Below are positions 30,561 to 43,423 of a DNA stretch of 64,000 bases, one piece after another (within the stretch, counting starts at the first letter, position 1; every line of letters starts with the position of its first letter). The notes below the pieces were generated by a model. The model worked only from the letters and a program-made list of their open reading frames with translations, was not told the DNA's origin and searched no databases. This DNA comes from Prorocentrum cordatum. Its lineage: Eukaryota > Sar > Dinophyceae > Prorocentrales > Prorocentraceae. A program made the position numbers and the translations under genes. The DNA lies in contig CAUYUJ010017893.1 of the NCBI GenBank assembly GCA_963575745.1, forward strand, positions 555,112 through 619,111, in the 5' to 3' direction.

Positions 30561-30714
30561 GAGAAAGAAGAGAGAGAGAGAGAGAGGACGAGGGTGGTGG
30601 TTGTGGGGGGGAACAAGAGCGAGAGAGAGAGAGAGGGAGAGAGAGCGAGAGAGAGAGAGAGAGAAGGAGAAAGAGAGAGAGAGAGAGAAAGAAAGAGAGA
30701 GAGAGAGAGAGACA
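30561..30714. repeat. (GA)n microsatellite
   Basis: GAGAGA with interruptions, just past LINE-B. May be its 3' tail or an independent repeat. Confidence 0.9.
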
Positions 30715-30855
30715 GGCATAAACGGGAAACGCGTGTGGGGTTCTTCGGCCTGACAAAACCAGCCGCAACGCGGGTAGGAGAAGGGGGGGTACGAAGATAA
30801 TGAAAGAGACGAGAAGGGCGGGAACGAGAGCAGGATATACACGGGACTGCACTCT

Positions 30856-30905
30856 TATGTGTATGTGTATATATATGTACATATATACATATATAGATAT
30901 ACGCA
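30856..30905. repeat. (ATATAC)n microsatellite
   Basis: GTGTATATATATGTACATAT-type sequence. Confidence 0.9.
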
Positions 30906-31059
30906 CCCTGTACGACCACCCGTCGGGTGAAAAGGGGGGTGGGGCGGTTGGGGGGAAGAACCAGCAGCTGGCAAATGCGATGGGTGTGATGATGATGCTG
31001 GTGACGCGCCCTCGAGTTGGCGACGACGCGTGGTGATGATGATACGCTGCGATATAATG

Positions 31060-31385
31060 TCACTATCGTTCTCAATATCGATCTCGGTTTCGATCTATCG
31101 ATGTGATTATCGATCTCACTATCAATTCCTCTATAGATCCGCCGATCGATATCACGATCGATCTCACAACCAACGTCACAATCAACCTCACTGTCGTTCT
31201 AACTGTTGATCTCTCTATCCACACCATTTTACCGACCTCCTCATTATCAATCTCACTATCGACTTCACTTTCGATACCAAGGCGGGACACCCACGGCCAC
31301 CGCTGACGGAACACCGACGGGACACCAACGGGACACCACGGCGGGACACCCCGGGGCCACCGCGCGCCCACGGGGGGCGGAGGGG
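31060..31385. repeat. ATCGATCTCAC and GGGACACC degenerate repeats
   Basis: 31060-31275 repeats ATCGATCTCACTATC-like words. 31280-31385 repeats (C/A)GGGACACC(A/C). Confidence 0.75.
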
Positions 31386-33225
31386 CGGTCCACTGCATCC
31401 GGATCGCCCTAGCGACGGCGATGTCATTCCTCTAGCGCGCCCACGCAACTTCGCCTCGCACACGCGCACAACACGGCTACGAAGCCGAAACCGAGTTCCC
31501 GGTGGGGGGCTCTCCGTTCCAGTGCGATCTAAGCCCCCACCCTCCGATAGAGAGAGGGAGAGAGAGAGAGTGAGAGAGCTTACCAAAGATGAATGTACAG
31601 AACGCGACACATAGATCAGCTAGCAAGCACTGCTTCTACAATTGGCTGCATAACCTCCTGCGGGAGGCAGGCGAAGCAACGATGGGTCGGTGGTGGTGGA
31701 AGAACGTGAGAGCCAACCACCTCAGCAAGCCGGCCAAGAAAGCCGAATAGAGCTGGGAGGCAAAGGAGGAGAGGGAATGAGAAGAGGAGGGACAAGATGG
31801 AGATGAGGAGGATGGAGATGAGGTAGACGAGGAGCATGGGGGTGAAGCCTTCATGCTCCCTCCACCCGCTCCTCCCCTCCCCGTCCTCCACCCCCCTCCA
31901 TCCGCCCCCTCCCACAGGCGCCTTGGCCAAGCAAATCCAATCCCCACTTGTCGTCGGCGCTCTTCTTCACCAGCTTGACAGAAAAATCCTTGGACTCGAA
32001 GTCCTCCTGGGTGGAGGGGGGTGCAGAGGCAAGACCATCACGTCACCGAAGACGGTCCAAACTGGCGCCTGGCATGGCGCCCGCCTGTGGGTGAACAGCC
32101 GGAGCAGAGGCAGGAAGGAAGCGAGGCAGAGGGAGCGGAGGCGAGGAATGAGGACGAGATGCAGAGAGAGCGGAGGACAGGACAGGACGTCCGCATGAGG
32201 GGGTCAACGTCAATGTGCCCGCTAAGGTGCAGTGGAGAGCATATGCGTAATACCCCTGCGTGAGTGTTACGCAGCAAAGACTCGACCGCCCTTCGACATC
32301 TTATCGAGGGAACTGCCACGGCCTGCGCAGAGGCGTGCGCAGAGAGCAGAGGGACACGAGGGAGGCGGAACATACAGCCTCGAGGGAGCCGAGCAGAAAG
32401 ACGCTGGAGGCTGATCCGGCGTCCGTCGCACCGTGGGGCAAGACAAAGAGAACGAGAAACTGGCGAGCGCAAGCCCAGACGATCCCACCGCCGGGTCAAC
32501 GGCATCAGCCAACGACTTACTTCCGATATACGGTGCAAGCTGGGCGCGCATGCGTCAGGATGTAAACAATCCCGTCGGAAACTACGACTCACCCGCAGCC
32601 CGCCGCGCGGTTCGCCCGACGGCAATAAATTCGCGACCAAATCATGCTGTTTAGAAAAAGAAAAGTCGATACCCGCGGCTGGCAATCATACATTTGCTCT
32701 TGGGAAAATCATTGTGCATCCCAACCGCGGTGCCTCCTCACTCTGATCCGTGACTTCGAGGGCTACGTGCTTATCGATATACACATGTGTACGCAAGCTC
32801 AGATATAGCATGATTCGCGCTTGCATCCTGTACTAGATGGATGTGTGTACGCACGGAAGCTCATGTTCAAACATGCGCACGCGCGCAGATCTAGAAACTC
32901 ACCGCGCACATACAGGCACCCGAATGCTGCATCGATCGCCAACACCATCACGAACACCGACGTCACCGACCTTACCCTCGACAGCACCAATAGCGTGAAA
33001 CCCTACGTCATCGACATCAACCTCGACATCACCAGTGCTGGCAATAGCGGTGGGCATCGTGGCAACCAACTGCGCACACATAAATTTGTATTCCGATGTT
33101 GGTTCGCGTGGCGAGTGGATTCCACTCTGCTTATGGCTTCGCCATGGGGGCGGAATGTATGTAGTGTGAGCTATGTGATGTAAGCTACCGGGTGCGAGCA
33201 AGGGGAGCGACAGCTACGCGCTGTA
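31386..33225. other. Gene-free stretch
   Basis: A short (GA)n lies at 31550-31575. The frames here have no protein-like composition that I would defend. 32940-33040 is rich in ACCGACATCA-like words. Confidence 0.4.
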
Positions 33226-33229
33226 ATAT

Positions 33230-33810
33230 TCCAAGCCGTCAGGGATACTTCAGGAATCCGTAAGGATCCAAAGGAATCCCCCAAGGATCTTTCAGGACTC
33301 CGCAAAAATCCGAACGAACTCCCGAAACCAATAGAAATCCTCGAGAATCCTTCAGGCATCTTTCCGGAATCCGCAAAACTCTTTCAAACCCCTCGAGGAT
33401 CCCTCAGGAATCCGCCAGAACACTTCAGGAAACCTTCATGAATCCTCTGGAATGCATAGACTCCCTGAGGAATCCTGAAGAGTTCTTCAAGGATCCTTCG
33501 AGGGTCCTTCAGGAATCCGCAAAAACCCTCAAGACCCCTCAAGAATCTCCGAGAATCCTTTGTAGGAATCCTTCAAGGATTCTTCAATAATGCCTCCAGA
33601 ACCCTTACAAAGAGTCCACAGAAAACTTCGAGAATCCTAAAAGGAATCCTTCAGGAAGCAGCAAGAATCATCAAAAACCCTGACGCACCCTTCAGAAATC
33701 CTCGAGAATCGTTCCGGAATCCAACAAGAATCCCCCAGAACCCTTGCACCCGTCAGGTCCCCTCAGGAATCCTTCAGGAAACCACAAGAATCCTGCAAAT
33801 CCAAGGAAGC
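33230..33810 (+). repeat. GGAATCC-rich repeat domain, block 1
   Basis: The plus strand carries AGGAATCCTTCAGGAATCC-type words every 10-30 bp. Confidence 0.8.
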
Positions 33811-34139
33811 TGAAGCAAACGTTCCTGGATGCACTCTGGTGTTCGCCTCGTAAGAATACAAAAAAAGCCTACACGTTGCGATCAGTCCGCTTCCTGTGGC
33901 CGTAATCGGTCCGAAGTGGTCAATGAACGGTCCGAAATGGTCGCGATCGGTCTTATCCCCCCCTGCCACCGACATGCCTCGGAATCCCTACGGGGATCCC
34001 GTTGAAAGAATACCATAGAACGGAATATGATCTCTGGAAGTTCACCGACGTCGAAGCATGTCCGCGTGGCCGAAACGAAGTTCAGGTGGGAACTCTGTCG
34101 GACCATGGTTTCCTGGCGATTGTTGACGGATGCTGTCAT

Positions 34140-35000
34140 TTGGATTTCTTATGGTAGAACTCCTGATTGGGGATTCCCTATTATGGACTCCCTTACTCGG
34201 GCTGCCTTACAGAGGACTCCCTGTTAACTATTCGTTACCTATGATGTCTTACTACGGTTTCCTTACTGGGGGTTTCAGGGCAGCGGTTGTTGACTGAGGA
34301 CTCCCTGAGGACAATTTCTGAAAGAGAGCGTATTACTCGGAATCAAAACTAAAGTTATGTCACACAAGATTCCCTGTTCAGAATTCTTTACTGAAGAGTC
34401 CTAACGGAAAAAGGGCGTAGATAAGAATTCATTGCTTTAGGATTCCCGATAAAGGATCCCTTAGTAAGGCATCATTTAACAAAGAATCCCGACTAAGGAT
34501 TCACAACTTAAGATTCCTTACTCGGAATTCCTTCGTGAGCATTTTCTGCTGAAGACTCTTTATGCTGAATTCCTTTCTTAGGATTCCAAACTAAGAATTC
34601 CGCACTAAACATGCCAATTCACGAGTCCCGACTGGTACCTCTGTATCAAAGACTCCCGAACGAAAGGATCCCCCATGATTTCCAGCTCAGGATTTCTCCT
34701 CTCAAGGCTTCCCGACAAAAGACTTCCGTACAAGTGACCCCTTACTACGGATTCCCCAAGATGGATGCTTAGCAACAAGCACCCGACGAACATTTCCGAC
34801 TAACTATTCCTGATAAAGAACTCCGTGCGAAGGACTGCCGACCCACAGTTCCTTATCAGGCATTCCTTATTCAGGAACCCCGGCTAAGGATTTATTGCGG
34901 GGATCTCTTACCAGGGAATCCTCAATCAGGATTCCCAAATGCGGATTCCTCTGTGACTGCTGCCTTGCCAAGGATTCCTGATCAAGGATTCCCAGCTATG
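34140..35000 (-). repeat. GGATTCC-rich repeat domain, opposite strand
   Basis: Same vocabulary as block 1, but on the other strand: the plus strand reads GGATTCCTTA and GATTCCC throughout. Confidence 0.75.
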
Positions 35001-35290
35001 GATTCCTTCCTGAATTGAAGTCGCTGAGTTTCTTGCAGAGCGGCGGGGCCACGTGCCCACATGGTCACGGTGATGATGGTGATGATGTGCGCCAGTGCCG
35101 CCGGCTGTCCGTAGCTCTGTGGGACCGCCGTAACAAGAGCAACCCGCCGAATGTCAGGGAAATTGACCTTGCCATGAAGCAGCGCCTGCGGGAACAACGT
35201 TCTTCCTGCCTTGACGACGCGGGCCCTAGTTCCTCACACCGCGTGAACTGCGTATTCTTGAACGCGAGTTAGAACCAATCGGAAACAAGA
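35001..35290. other. Island between repeat blocks
   Basis: A GC-rich island (35020-35270) with an 85-codon plus frame (MKSLSFLQSGGATCPHGHGD and on). Possibly a gene fragment; not recognised. Confidence 0.3.
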
Positions 35291-36180
35291 AGAAAGCCTT
35301 AGGTATTCTTCAGAAGTCCTAGAGGAAACCTCGGGCATCCTGGAGGCGCATCAGAAATGCAGAAAGAGCCTGAACAATCCTCGAACCACCCGTGGGAATG
35401 CTCTGGAATCCTGCAGGCAACATCCACGAATCTCCTGGGCATCCACGAGAACCCTTGAGGAATCCCCCCAGGAAGCCCCCGGAATCACCAGGACCCCACC
35501 AGAGTCCCTCACGACTCGTCAGGAATCCTTCTCAGGGCCTCGGGAGCCCGCAGGAATCGGGAATACTGGAGCAGACTTGTGACATCCTCAAGGACCCGCA
35601 GCAACCGCAGGAATCCCTCATGAACCTCGAGAACTTGGGGATTCCTTTAGGGATCTTCCAGGGTCCTTCTGGAAACTTCGGAATCCTGGAGGCATTCTGA
35701 AGACGTGTTCAAAGCCATGAAAAACACGCCTTGAAAACCGAAAGGAATCCTCATGGATCCGTCAGGAACCCTCAATGATCATTCAACATACTGAAGGAAA
35801 TAACAGGAATCCTGCAAAGATCGTTCTGGCGTCCTCCGACAATATACTTCAGGAGTCCATCTGAGATCCCCTGAAATCCTTCACGAATCCTCAGGAACCC
35901 TCTCAGGAAACCAACGAGATCTTTTAGGAAGCCAAAGGGATCCGCAATAATCAGAAAAAGAACCGAACAAAAATGTTTCGAATCCTTGAGGCATCCTGAG
36001 AATCATCCGGAATTCCGAAGGAGCCTGTTAGGAACACTTTCCAAGAACTCTTCAGGCATCCCTTCAGAAACCGGCAGGCCTCATTCAGCGACCTTCAGAA
36101 AGCCTGCAAGAATCCGCGGAGATTCACCAGACTCCTCAACGATACTTTTGAAAATCATCGGAATTCCTGTGGGGCCTTCT
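35291..36180 (+). repeat. GGAATCC-rich repeat domain, block 3
   Basis: Returns to the plus-strand AGGAATCCTC/CAGGAAC vocabulary. Confidence 0.8.
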
Positions 36181-36302
36181 GACACCAACACTCACACCGC
36201 AACAGACCCCAGGGGACCTCTCGCCCCCCTTGGGGATCTGTTGAGGTGTCGGTGTTGGTAGGGCGGTGGGGGGGGGAGACGGGCCGCCAATGCACGTGCC
36301 CA

Positions 36303-36304
36303 TT

Positions 36305-36359
<55 letters not shown>

Positions 36360-36360
36360 G
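36303..36360. repeat. (AAC)n microsatellite
   Basis: Eighteen or so perfect AAC triplets. Confidence 0.98.
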
Positions 36361-36654
36361 CAGCAAGAACTACAACAATCAACCCTCATGCGCGATGTTT
36401 CCACACGAAGCATGCGACCTTCATGATAGCCATCCCCTATCATGGGTGACTATTGTCCTATGTTCTATAGCGGGGTCCCTTAATCCCATTCCCAGATCTC
36501 CCGCCCAATGAGGTCTATCAGACACCTCCTCCGAAGAATTCCATCGTATCCCGCCTCGAAAACGCATGCCTCGAAAACGTATCCCGCCACGCTGCGCCGA
36601 TGCGAGACCGCCAGTGGAGCCCCAGCCAAGGGTAAAGCACAAGGAAGTATCGAG

Positions 36655-37345
36655 CGACAGGATTGCCTTGGTGGAGATGGGGACTGTCGGCGGTGAGGAG
36701 AGGACGTGGCCCTGAATAGAAAGGGAAGAAGCCTCGAGCAGGGCCGCTGTTGTTGGTGGGAGCAGCGCAAATGCTGAAGAGAGTAGGGCGCCAGTCCAGC
36801 ATAAAATAAAACGAAGTCTCCAGCGGGAACGCTGGTTTTGTTGGGACGGCGGTTGTCGGCGGCGAGGAAGAACACCGCTTTGAGTAAGAAGGGAGCAAGT
36901 CTCGAGCGGGAGCCGTGGTCTTGTCGAGACGGGGGCTGTCGGCGGCGAGGAAGAGCACCGTCCTGAGGAAAAAGGAGGAAGTCTCGAGCGGGAGCGTTGT
37001 TCTTGCTGGGAGCGGCGCCAATTCAAAAGAGAGTAGGGCGCCAGTCCAGCGTAAACAGGAGGAAGTCTCTGGCGGGAGCGCTGGCTTTGTCGGGACGGCG
37101 GTTTTCGGCGGCGAGGAGGAGCACCACCTTGAGTTAAAAAAGGGAGGAAGTCTCGAGCGGAAGTTGTTGTTGCTGGGGGCGGCGCCGATGAGAGAAAGAG
37201 TAGCGCGCCAGTCCAAGGTAAAACGGGAGGAAGTCTCGAGCGGTAGCGCTGGTTTTGTTCGGACGGCGGCTTTCGGCGGCGAGCAAAAGCACGGGCCCTA
37301 AGTGAAAAAGGAGGAAGTCTCGAACGGGAGCGTTGTTATTGTTGG
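36655..37345 (+). repeat. Alternating A/B tandem array, about 84-bp units
   Basis: Two unit types share the tail GGAGGAAGTCTCGAGCGGGA but differ in the body. A has GGTTTTGT(C/T)GGGACGGCGG then TCGGCGGCGAGGA. B has GTTGTTCTTGCTGGGAGCGG then GAGTAGGGCGCCAGTCCA. The order read is A-B-A-A-B-A-B-A-(B). Confidence 0.9.
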
Positions 37346-37399
37346 GGGGACCATTCTGGCGCCCCACCAATCTGCTTGAGCGTGAGCCTCATTTTGAAT

Positions 37400-38900
37400 G
37401 AACATGTCGCCGGCGCCGAGGCGAGAGCGCCTACGCGCCTGGGGGGTCCAACAATAATAATTGATTAGTTATTAACATTCAATGACAAAGACAACAACGA
37501 CACCGACAACGCAACGCAACACCAACAACAACCCGCGCAGAAAATCACATTTTAACGACGCACTCATGGACAATGAATAACCGTTCGGCGCCCTCCCTGT
37601 GATATATCGGTACATCTATATTTACACAGTTATACATTTGTGTATATATATATATACACAGAGGTGCGCACTGCCCCTCGTGCATTACACCACGTAGCTA
37701 CGCATCCACAGTGCAATGAACTGCTGTGTGGGGTCCTGGCACGCAGAGACGTTCAGACTGAGCAGCTGTAGAGGTACTTGCGACCACGGTCAGGATGATG
37801 CAGCATATCGTATATAGTAGAAGGGTTTACAGCGCGAAGGGTAGCGAGGGGGGGAGAGGAGAGAGTAGAAAGGAGAAAGAAAACGGCAGAGAGAGAGGGT
37901 CGAAAGAGTAGAGACGTGTCTACACAGATCTATGTATGCACGGATGCATCCTTGCACACGTGATGACACCGCGCATGTCCAACGTCTGAATATACCCCTT
38001 TCGTCCAATAGCGTTTCCATGCGAGCCGAACCAGCGGTACCATCGCAAACAATGCACGCAACAAGTACACGTGCGTGCACGCACGAGTGCACCGCTCTAT
38101 ATAGATATACATATATACATACATACATATACACATATCCATAACTACGTATGTGCGTACGTACGTGTAGATGTATGTATGCGTGTATGCTTGCATAAAC
38201 GCACATGGACACATGAATACATGCCAGCGTTTGCAGGGTAATGTGTTCACGCTGTAGACAGGTGGGCGCATATGGAATCCACTCGAATACGTGTATGCGT
38301 GCTCACGTGCGCGCGAAGCGTGCCACTTGTGCAATGAAAAAAGTGTGACATGCAACGGCGGGGCATGGCCATCTGCTTAAACCGTATCCAACACGAAAGT
38401 GCTGTTCAGATGTGAATGGCAACTTTGCATAGGCGCACACTACACCGTTGCAAGCACACGAAATTGCTGGCCGAACGGCCGACATATCGAGAAACCAACT
38501 GAAAACCAACCAACATGCCTGCCAAGCTCCATTACATCAAACCGCGATAGACCTATGTAAACCCTATGTGAGGTGACAATTGAAAACGAAAAAACAGAAC
38601 GCGCCCAATCCTGTTCCTCCTCCATGCCGACGGGCAATGCCTGCGCAAAACATTGACGGCATGTAAATGTGAAATTCTGGCAAGCAGAGGCAACCACCCG
38701 TGCCGACTCCCTCACTGCATCATTCCTGCGCGGCAGATCGCAAACAGGGACCACATGCAAAAAAGCCTACCAGCCCTCTCGGCGAAGGCGGTCTAACGAC
38801 ATACCTCTCCTCTTCCAAAGCCCCTCTCCTTCGGGGAGGGGTACCATCCCCCTCCCCTACCTGAGTGTTTTTTGGGGGGGGGGGCAGGAGAGGGGCGGGT
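37400..38900. other. Gene-free stretch with AT microsatellites
   Basis: CATATATACAT-type islands at 37610-37665 and 38095-38215. A GCGAGGGGGGGAGAGGAGAG purine patch lies at 37850. No coding signal. Confidence 0.5.
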
Positions 38901-39101
38901 GGGCGGTCAGGGCACCCAAGATGGTCGAAGATGGTTCAGAGAGGGCCTCCGATGCTCCAAGATGGCCTCCAAGGCAGCTCAAGATAGTTGACGATGGGTC
39001 AAGACAGCTGCCGACATACCTCCAAGAGGCCCGACGAGGGCCACAAGACGGTTTCAAGTGGTCTCAAATCCTCCTCGGGATCTCCCCAAGAGGCTAACTC
39101 C

Positions 39102-39286
39102 CCCAGACCCCAAATGTCATGTTTTTTTCATGACGCGACCCCCAAAGGTCCGGACCGATTCCCCGGGACTGGTTTTTCATCCTGGGTCGTTTCTTGATGG
39201 TCCTGAGGCCCGGTGAGGGCCCCCGAAAACCAAAAATATGGAAAAACCTGCCGCTGGGATTTTTTCACAACGCGAGGGGGTCTGGG
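39102..39286 (+). mobile_element. F1 short TIR element, copy d
   Basis: 185 bp. Ends CCCAGACCCC and GGGGGTCTGGG are inverted. Inside, GTCATG-T7-CATGAC forms a hairpin, then CGACCCCCAAAGGTCCGGAC and TTTTCATCCTGGGTCG follow as in copies c and e. Confidence 0.88.
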
Positions 39287-39482
39287 CCTTTCAAAGATAT
39301 ACGGTACATTGATGAAGTGCGCCTTCTCGCCGGTTGGCTTCCGATGCGCTCTTGAAGCCTTTCGATGAGCACACGATGGCGCAAGGGAGGCCCGCGAGGC
39401 GACCCCAGAGGGCCAACAAGAGGCGATGCTGAGGGCCCCAGACCACGGGGGGGCGGTACGGGTAATCGGGGACCCCCCCCTT

Positions 39483-39960
39483 TGATCGATGGCTTCCAAG
39501 ATGGCCCCAGGAGGCCACTCAGCTCCCAAGAGGGTCCCAAGAGAGCCCCAATAGGGTCCCAAGACCACACAGACAGAGCCCCAAGAGGACCCCAAGACTC
39601 CCCCAAAAGAACCCCAAAAGGGCCCAATGAGTGCCCCGCCAGAGCCTCAAGAGGATCCACAGAAGGCCTCAAGACGACCCCCTGATGGCTGCCAGAGTCC
39701 TCGTCTTCGTCCTCCTCATCCTCGTCATCGTCCTCTCCTCCTCTCCTCCAAGTCATCCTCCACGTCATCATGTTCGTTCTCGTCCTCTTCGTCATTCAGC
39801 TCGTCGTCCTTACCTTCGTCCTCCTCCTTGTCCTCCTTGTCCTCCTATTCCTCGTCTTCCTTTTCCTTCTGCTCCTCCTCCGCGTCCTCTCGCCGTCGTC
39901 GTCCGTGTCGTCCTCCTCCCCCCCTCCTCCTCAGCATCATCTATTCACCATGATTGTCTG
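39483..39960. repeat. CCAAGAGG repeats, then CTC/CGTC-rich tract
   Basis: Starts TTGATCGATGGCTTCCAAGA then TGGCCCC, like the block at 22760. 39695-39945 is pyrimidine-rich. Confidence 0.65.
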
Positions 39961-41270
39961 CTTCGTTTCACTATAGGTGTTCCGTCCCCCGTCTTTCCGT
40001 CAACTCTCATGGGCGACATTTCTGATGAATGGGTTGGTGGGGATACGCGAAATGTGCAGAATTTCCGGGGCAAGTCCGATGCTGGAATGACCATCGCACA
40101 TGAACATCACACCAGTTTAGCGTGCTTCGCACGCCTACCTCACCTCCCGACAACGACGGGCCGCGGCGACAAGCAAAAGGGGTGTTGCAGCGCCTTTGCA
40201 CCAGCTGCGAGAAGCGCGCGAATGCACTGAAGGAAAAGAGAACACCCTCGAACAAAACCTAGCTTGGCAAACGTAGCTTGTCACTGAATTCACCGTTTGA
40301 GAAATAATTTTCCGTCTTCAGCACGCATGCGAAGGATTCGCAGTCCGTTCCAAACAAGGGGATGCCCCAAGAAACCACATAGGGAACCTCACGTCCTTCG
40401 AAGCGCCCCGTCATCCCGAAAGGCCACAGGCCACAACCTGATTGTACATTCAGATGTTCTTGCATCCTGGCTCCAATTATTCACATGTCTGCCACTGCGT
40501 GGGTCTGTGACCCAAAATGTTCCCCACAACGCATCCAAGCGTCCAACACTGCTCCAAAGACGACCCGCACGAGACCCCAAACGGCCCAAACGGCATTCGA
40601 ACCGGTAAAACCTCCTGCATGGGAGCGAATGGGCATGCTGCTGGCGACGAAAGCAAATGATCAACCATCATCTGCTCTCGATCCTGAGTGCTGTCGCCGT
40701 CGCCATTCCTGCCTTCCCCCGATATCCCCCGATTGCATTTCTCTGCTGTTCATCCGCGCACACGTTCATAATCTCTGTTCCTCAGCTTGCCTTCTTCCGC
40801 TTTGTCCTGCCTTGCCCACCACAATCTTCCGATGACTCATGTTTCTTCTGCCCGGCATCCCTTGAATACTATTTCGCGCAGTGTGCGTGGACAAGAATTG
40901 CAACTTCCAGGCGGCGACGGTTCGGTCTCACCTGCCCTGAGCTTGAAGAGAGCCTGTGGACATACCAGAGCCAGCATGGAATCTCAATGAAGGTCTTCTG
41001 CCTTACGTGACTTGAGCGTGCAATGTCCTCCACGACATCAGCCTCATGACTGTCAGCTTGCGATTAAAAAAAACAAGCGGGGCGCGTGATTGAACAACTG
41101 TTTCCACTGCTCGGGCGAATCGCCGAAGGGGCGCCCGCCAGTTGGAAACGCACGGCGGCGGCGCCGGTCACTAGCGCCTACGCCCGGCCGACAGGAGGGC
41201 GATAGGCGCGACCGCTTCCATGGAGGGGGACAACAGCGCCTCCGCCATAGCGGGGCGGTTGGGCCAACGG
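39961..41270. other. Gene-free stretch
   Basis: The sequence GGGTTGGTGGGGATACGCGA at 40030 resembles words at 30505 and 47005 (a short shared motif). No gene recognised. Confidence 0.4.
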
Positions 41271-41277
41271 ACAAAAA

Positions 41278-41500
41278 AGGAGGAGGCGACGACGACGACG
41301 ATGACCAGCACGACGAGAACGACAACGACGACGACGACTGCACGACGACGACGATGACAAAGCGAAGACGCAGGCGACGACGACGCACTGCGGATGCCCC
41401 ATGGGGTGGGGGAGGAGGGTGCTGAGCAGGCACGCCGCAGTCGACGACTGGGACCACGGACCACGGGACGACGACGACGACGACGACGACGACAGTGGCG
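41278..41500. repeat. (GAC)n arrays
   Basis: GACGAC triplets at 41285-41360 and 41465-41495. Confidence 0.85.
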
Positions 41501-42209
41501 CGTCAGTAGTCAGCCTGAGGTGTGGAAACGTTGCGCCTCGGATGTATGCGATCCATAAAAACACATTCTAGACGAGAGGTGATCGTTTTGATGCTGCCGT
41601 GCACAAGGATACACGTTCCCCTCGGCGGCACCCGCGACGACCCCCTGGCGCGCGTGATACCAACACTGTTTCACGCCCAGCGGGGTCTTTCATCAACCCC
41701 GTGGGGGGGGCATCATTTGTTGATCACAAGTTGACATTGCCACGACCACGCGTCCAAAACAGGAGGCGGCGGAGCCTGACCCGTAGAGCGCGGTCAACCA
41801 GTGAACACCATCGCCCATATCTGTTACCCAGACGCATGCAGCGGCGTGCATGAAGAGATGCGCTCTTTTGGATGCGCAGGTGCAAATACGTCGGCAAGCG
41901 CTTTGTGGATGCTTGCTGATTGCGAGGGGGGCTGCTGGGACGAATGAACTGCTCTGGGCGAAGAACTGGCATCGCCAATAAACATTTGACTGGACACTGA
42001 TCAGCAGACCGAGGTAGTCCGGCCTTTAGCACTGCGGGCCCTCTCCCTGACATCGCCCAGTCGACAAACTCCGAAAAATGCACCACGCCCTCGCAGTCCT
42101 CGGCGCTGCTATTTTTCATGCGCAGCATTTTCCACCGGCCATCCGTAAACACTTATACCATATATCATGTGAGACAACATTCGTTGGTCATACCATGCTC
42201 CCCTTTTGT

Positions 42210-42510
42210 CTGGTTACTCAGGCGAAGCCTACTATCGTTGCTGTGGAAGCTGCTGTGGCTGAGAAAGTTACAGTGGCATCGTCCAGGGCGTTCCCTATAA
42301 CTTCGAGCTTTTTGGCGGTGGACACCGTACCAACATGAGCATGGCGTCCCGCTCAGCATTAAGGAAGCAAGCAAGACAGCCTTGTGCAAACAAAACGATC
42401 CCAAAGAGACCGCAAGCAGTGTCCTCGTCCATGGCGTCCCATATAACTTTCAGCTCGTCGGCTGTAGGCGCGGAGGCAAGAATGGATGAGCAAGGCGCCC
42501 GCTTCAGCAA
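42210..42510 (-). pseudogene. Possible decayed coding segment
   Basis: The minus strand encodes SAPTADELKVIWDAMDEDTA then a hydrophobic stretch (CGLFGIVLFAQGCLACFLNA). Some 150 nt further, in another frame, comes a similar opening, VSTAKKLEVIGNALDDATVT. The two resemble a duplicated unit (x-S/T-A-x-x-L-x-V-I-x-x-A-x-D). No start, stop or family can be assigned; frames are broken. Could be chance. Confidence 0.25.
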
Positions 42511-42574
42511 TCAGGCCAGACATCGGACAGCTCGGCACAACATCAGGAGGCAACTCCTGGGAAGCCTTCGGGGA

Positions 42575-42730
42575 AAGATTTAAGGGCTCTTGAGTCCAAG
42601 GGGCCATACCGCTGGATTGAGCCCAAGATTGAGCCGAACTTAGCGGAATTGAGATGGTCACTCGATTATGCCGGAGTGGGCCAGTTCTCCACCACTGGTA
42701 TGCCAGTGCCGATGCTGAACGAAACCTCCC
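42575..42730. repeat. Dispersed repeat F8, copy 2
   Basis: Shares GATTATGCC, the GGTATGCCAGTGCCGATGCTG-like block (read in two pieces) and GGATTGAG words with 11190-11400. Confidence 0.45.
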
Positions 42731-43423
42731 AGGGGTTGCATCCTAAAAGATCGGCGGCGAGCCCGGGGCGGAAGTGAGCAGGGGCGGGTCTTCTCAGAAG
42801 GCTCGAAGTCCCCTGGCCTTCGGAGAAGTTTCCTGAGGCTTCCCCGAAGACACAGACGACTTCTCAGAAGGCGCGAGGGCTTCTGAGAAGTCCCGCCGCC
42901 TTCTGAGAGGCCTTCTCCTTCTCGCTTCCCTGCCTCGCTCGCCGCCGAAAAGAGGGGCGGCAGCCGACCTCTGCTCTTCCTGCCCCTGATGCTGTTGCCG
43001 GCCCTCTCTCGACACCCTCGCCCCCTGGGCAAGTTGCCACGGGAGGCTCTGGGGCCCCCGTAACGTCGGGCTGCTGAAAGAAGGAACGATCAACAAGGAA
43101 CGACGCCTCTTTTTGGCCCCAGAAGCGCCTGCGTGCACGAGGGAGGCTAGAGGAAAAGCCATAGAAGGACCCAAGGAATCTCGAGCCCCCTGCTTACCCA
43201 AACTGTTCCTTATTTCAGCGACTTGGCTGTACCCGCGATGAGAAACAGCCCCCGCCACGCTTCGACAAAACTCACGACGCGGGATGTCCAGGGCCCTCCG
43301 CGACTTCCAGGCCCCCCGACGCCGCGACTCTTTCTCACGGCGGGAACCCCGGGGCGATACCTCTGCCCGGCGGCACGCGCAAAGGCCCGAGCGAGAGGGC
43401 GAACAAAACATGGGTTCCAAAAA

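Noticed and set aside
36421-37370. ORFs with periodic ETS.../LLP peptides
   Set aside because: The periodicity is that of the 84-bp tandem DNA units, and the frames shift between units.
39699-40230. Hydrophobic frames (Leu/Val-rich) suggesting membrane proteins
   Set aside because: They arise from CTC/GTC-rich simple sequence and change character completely outside the tract.
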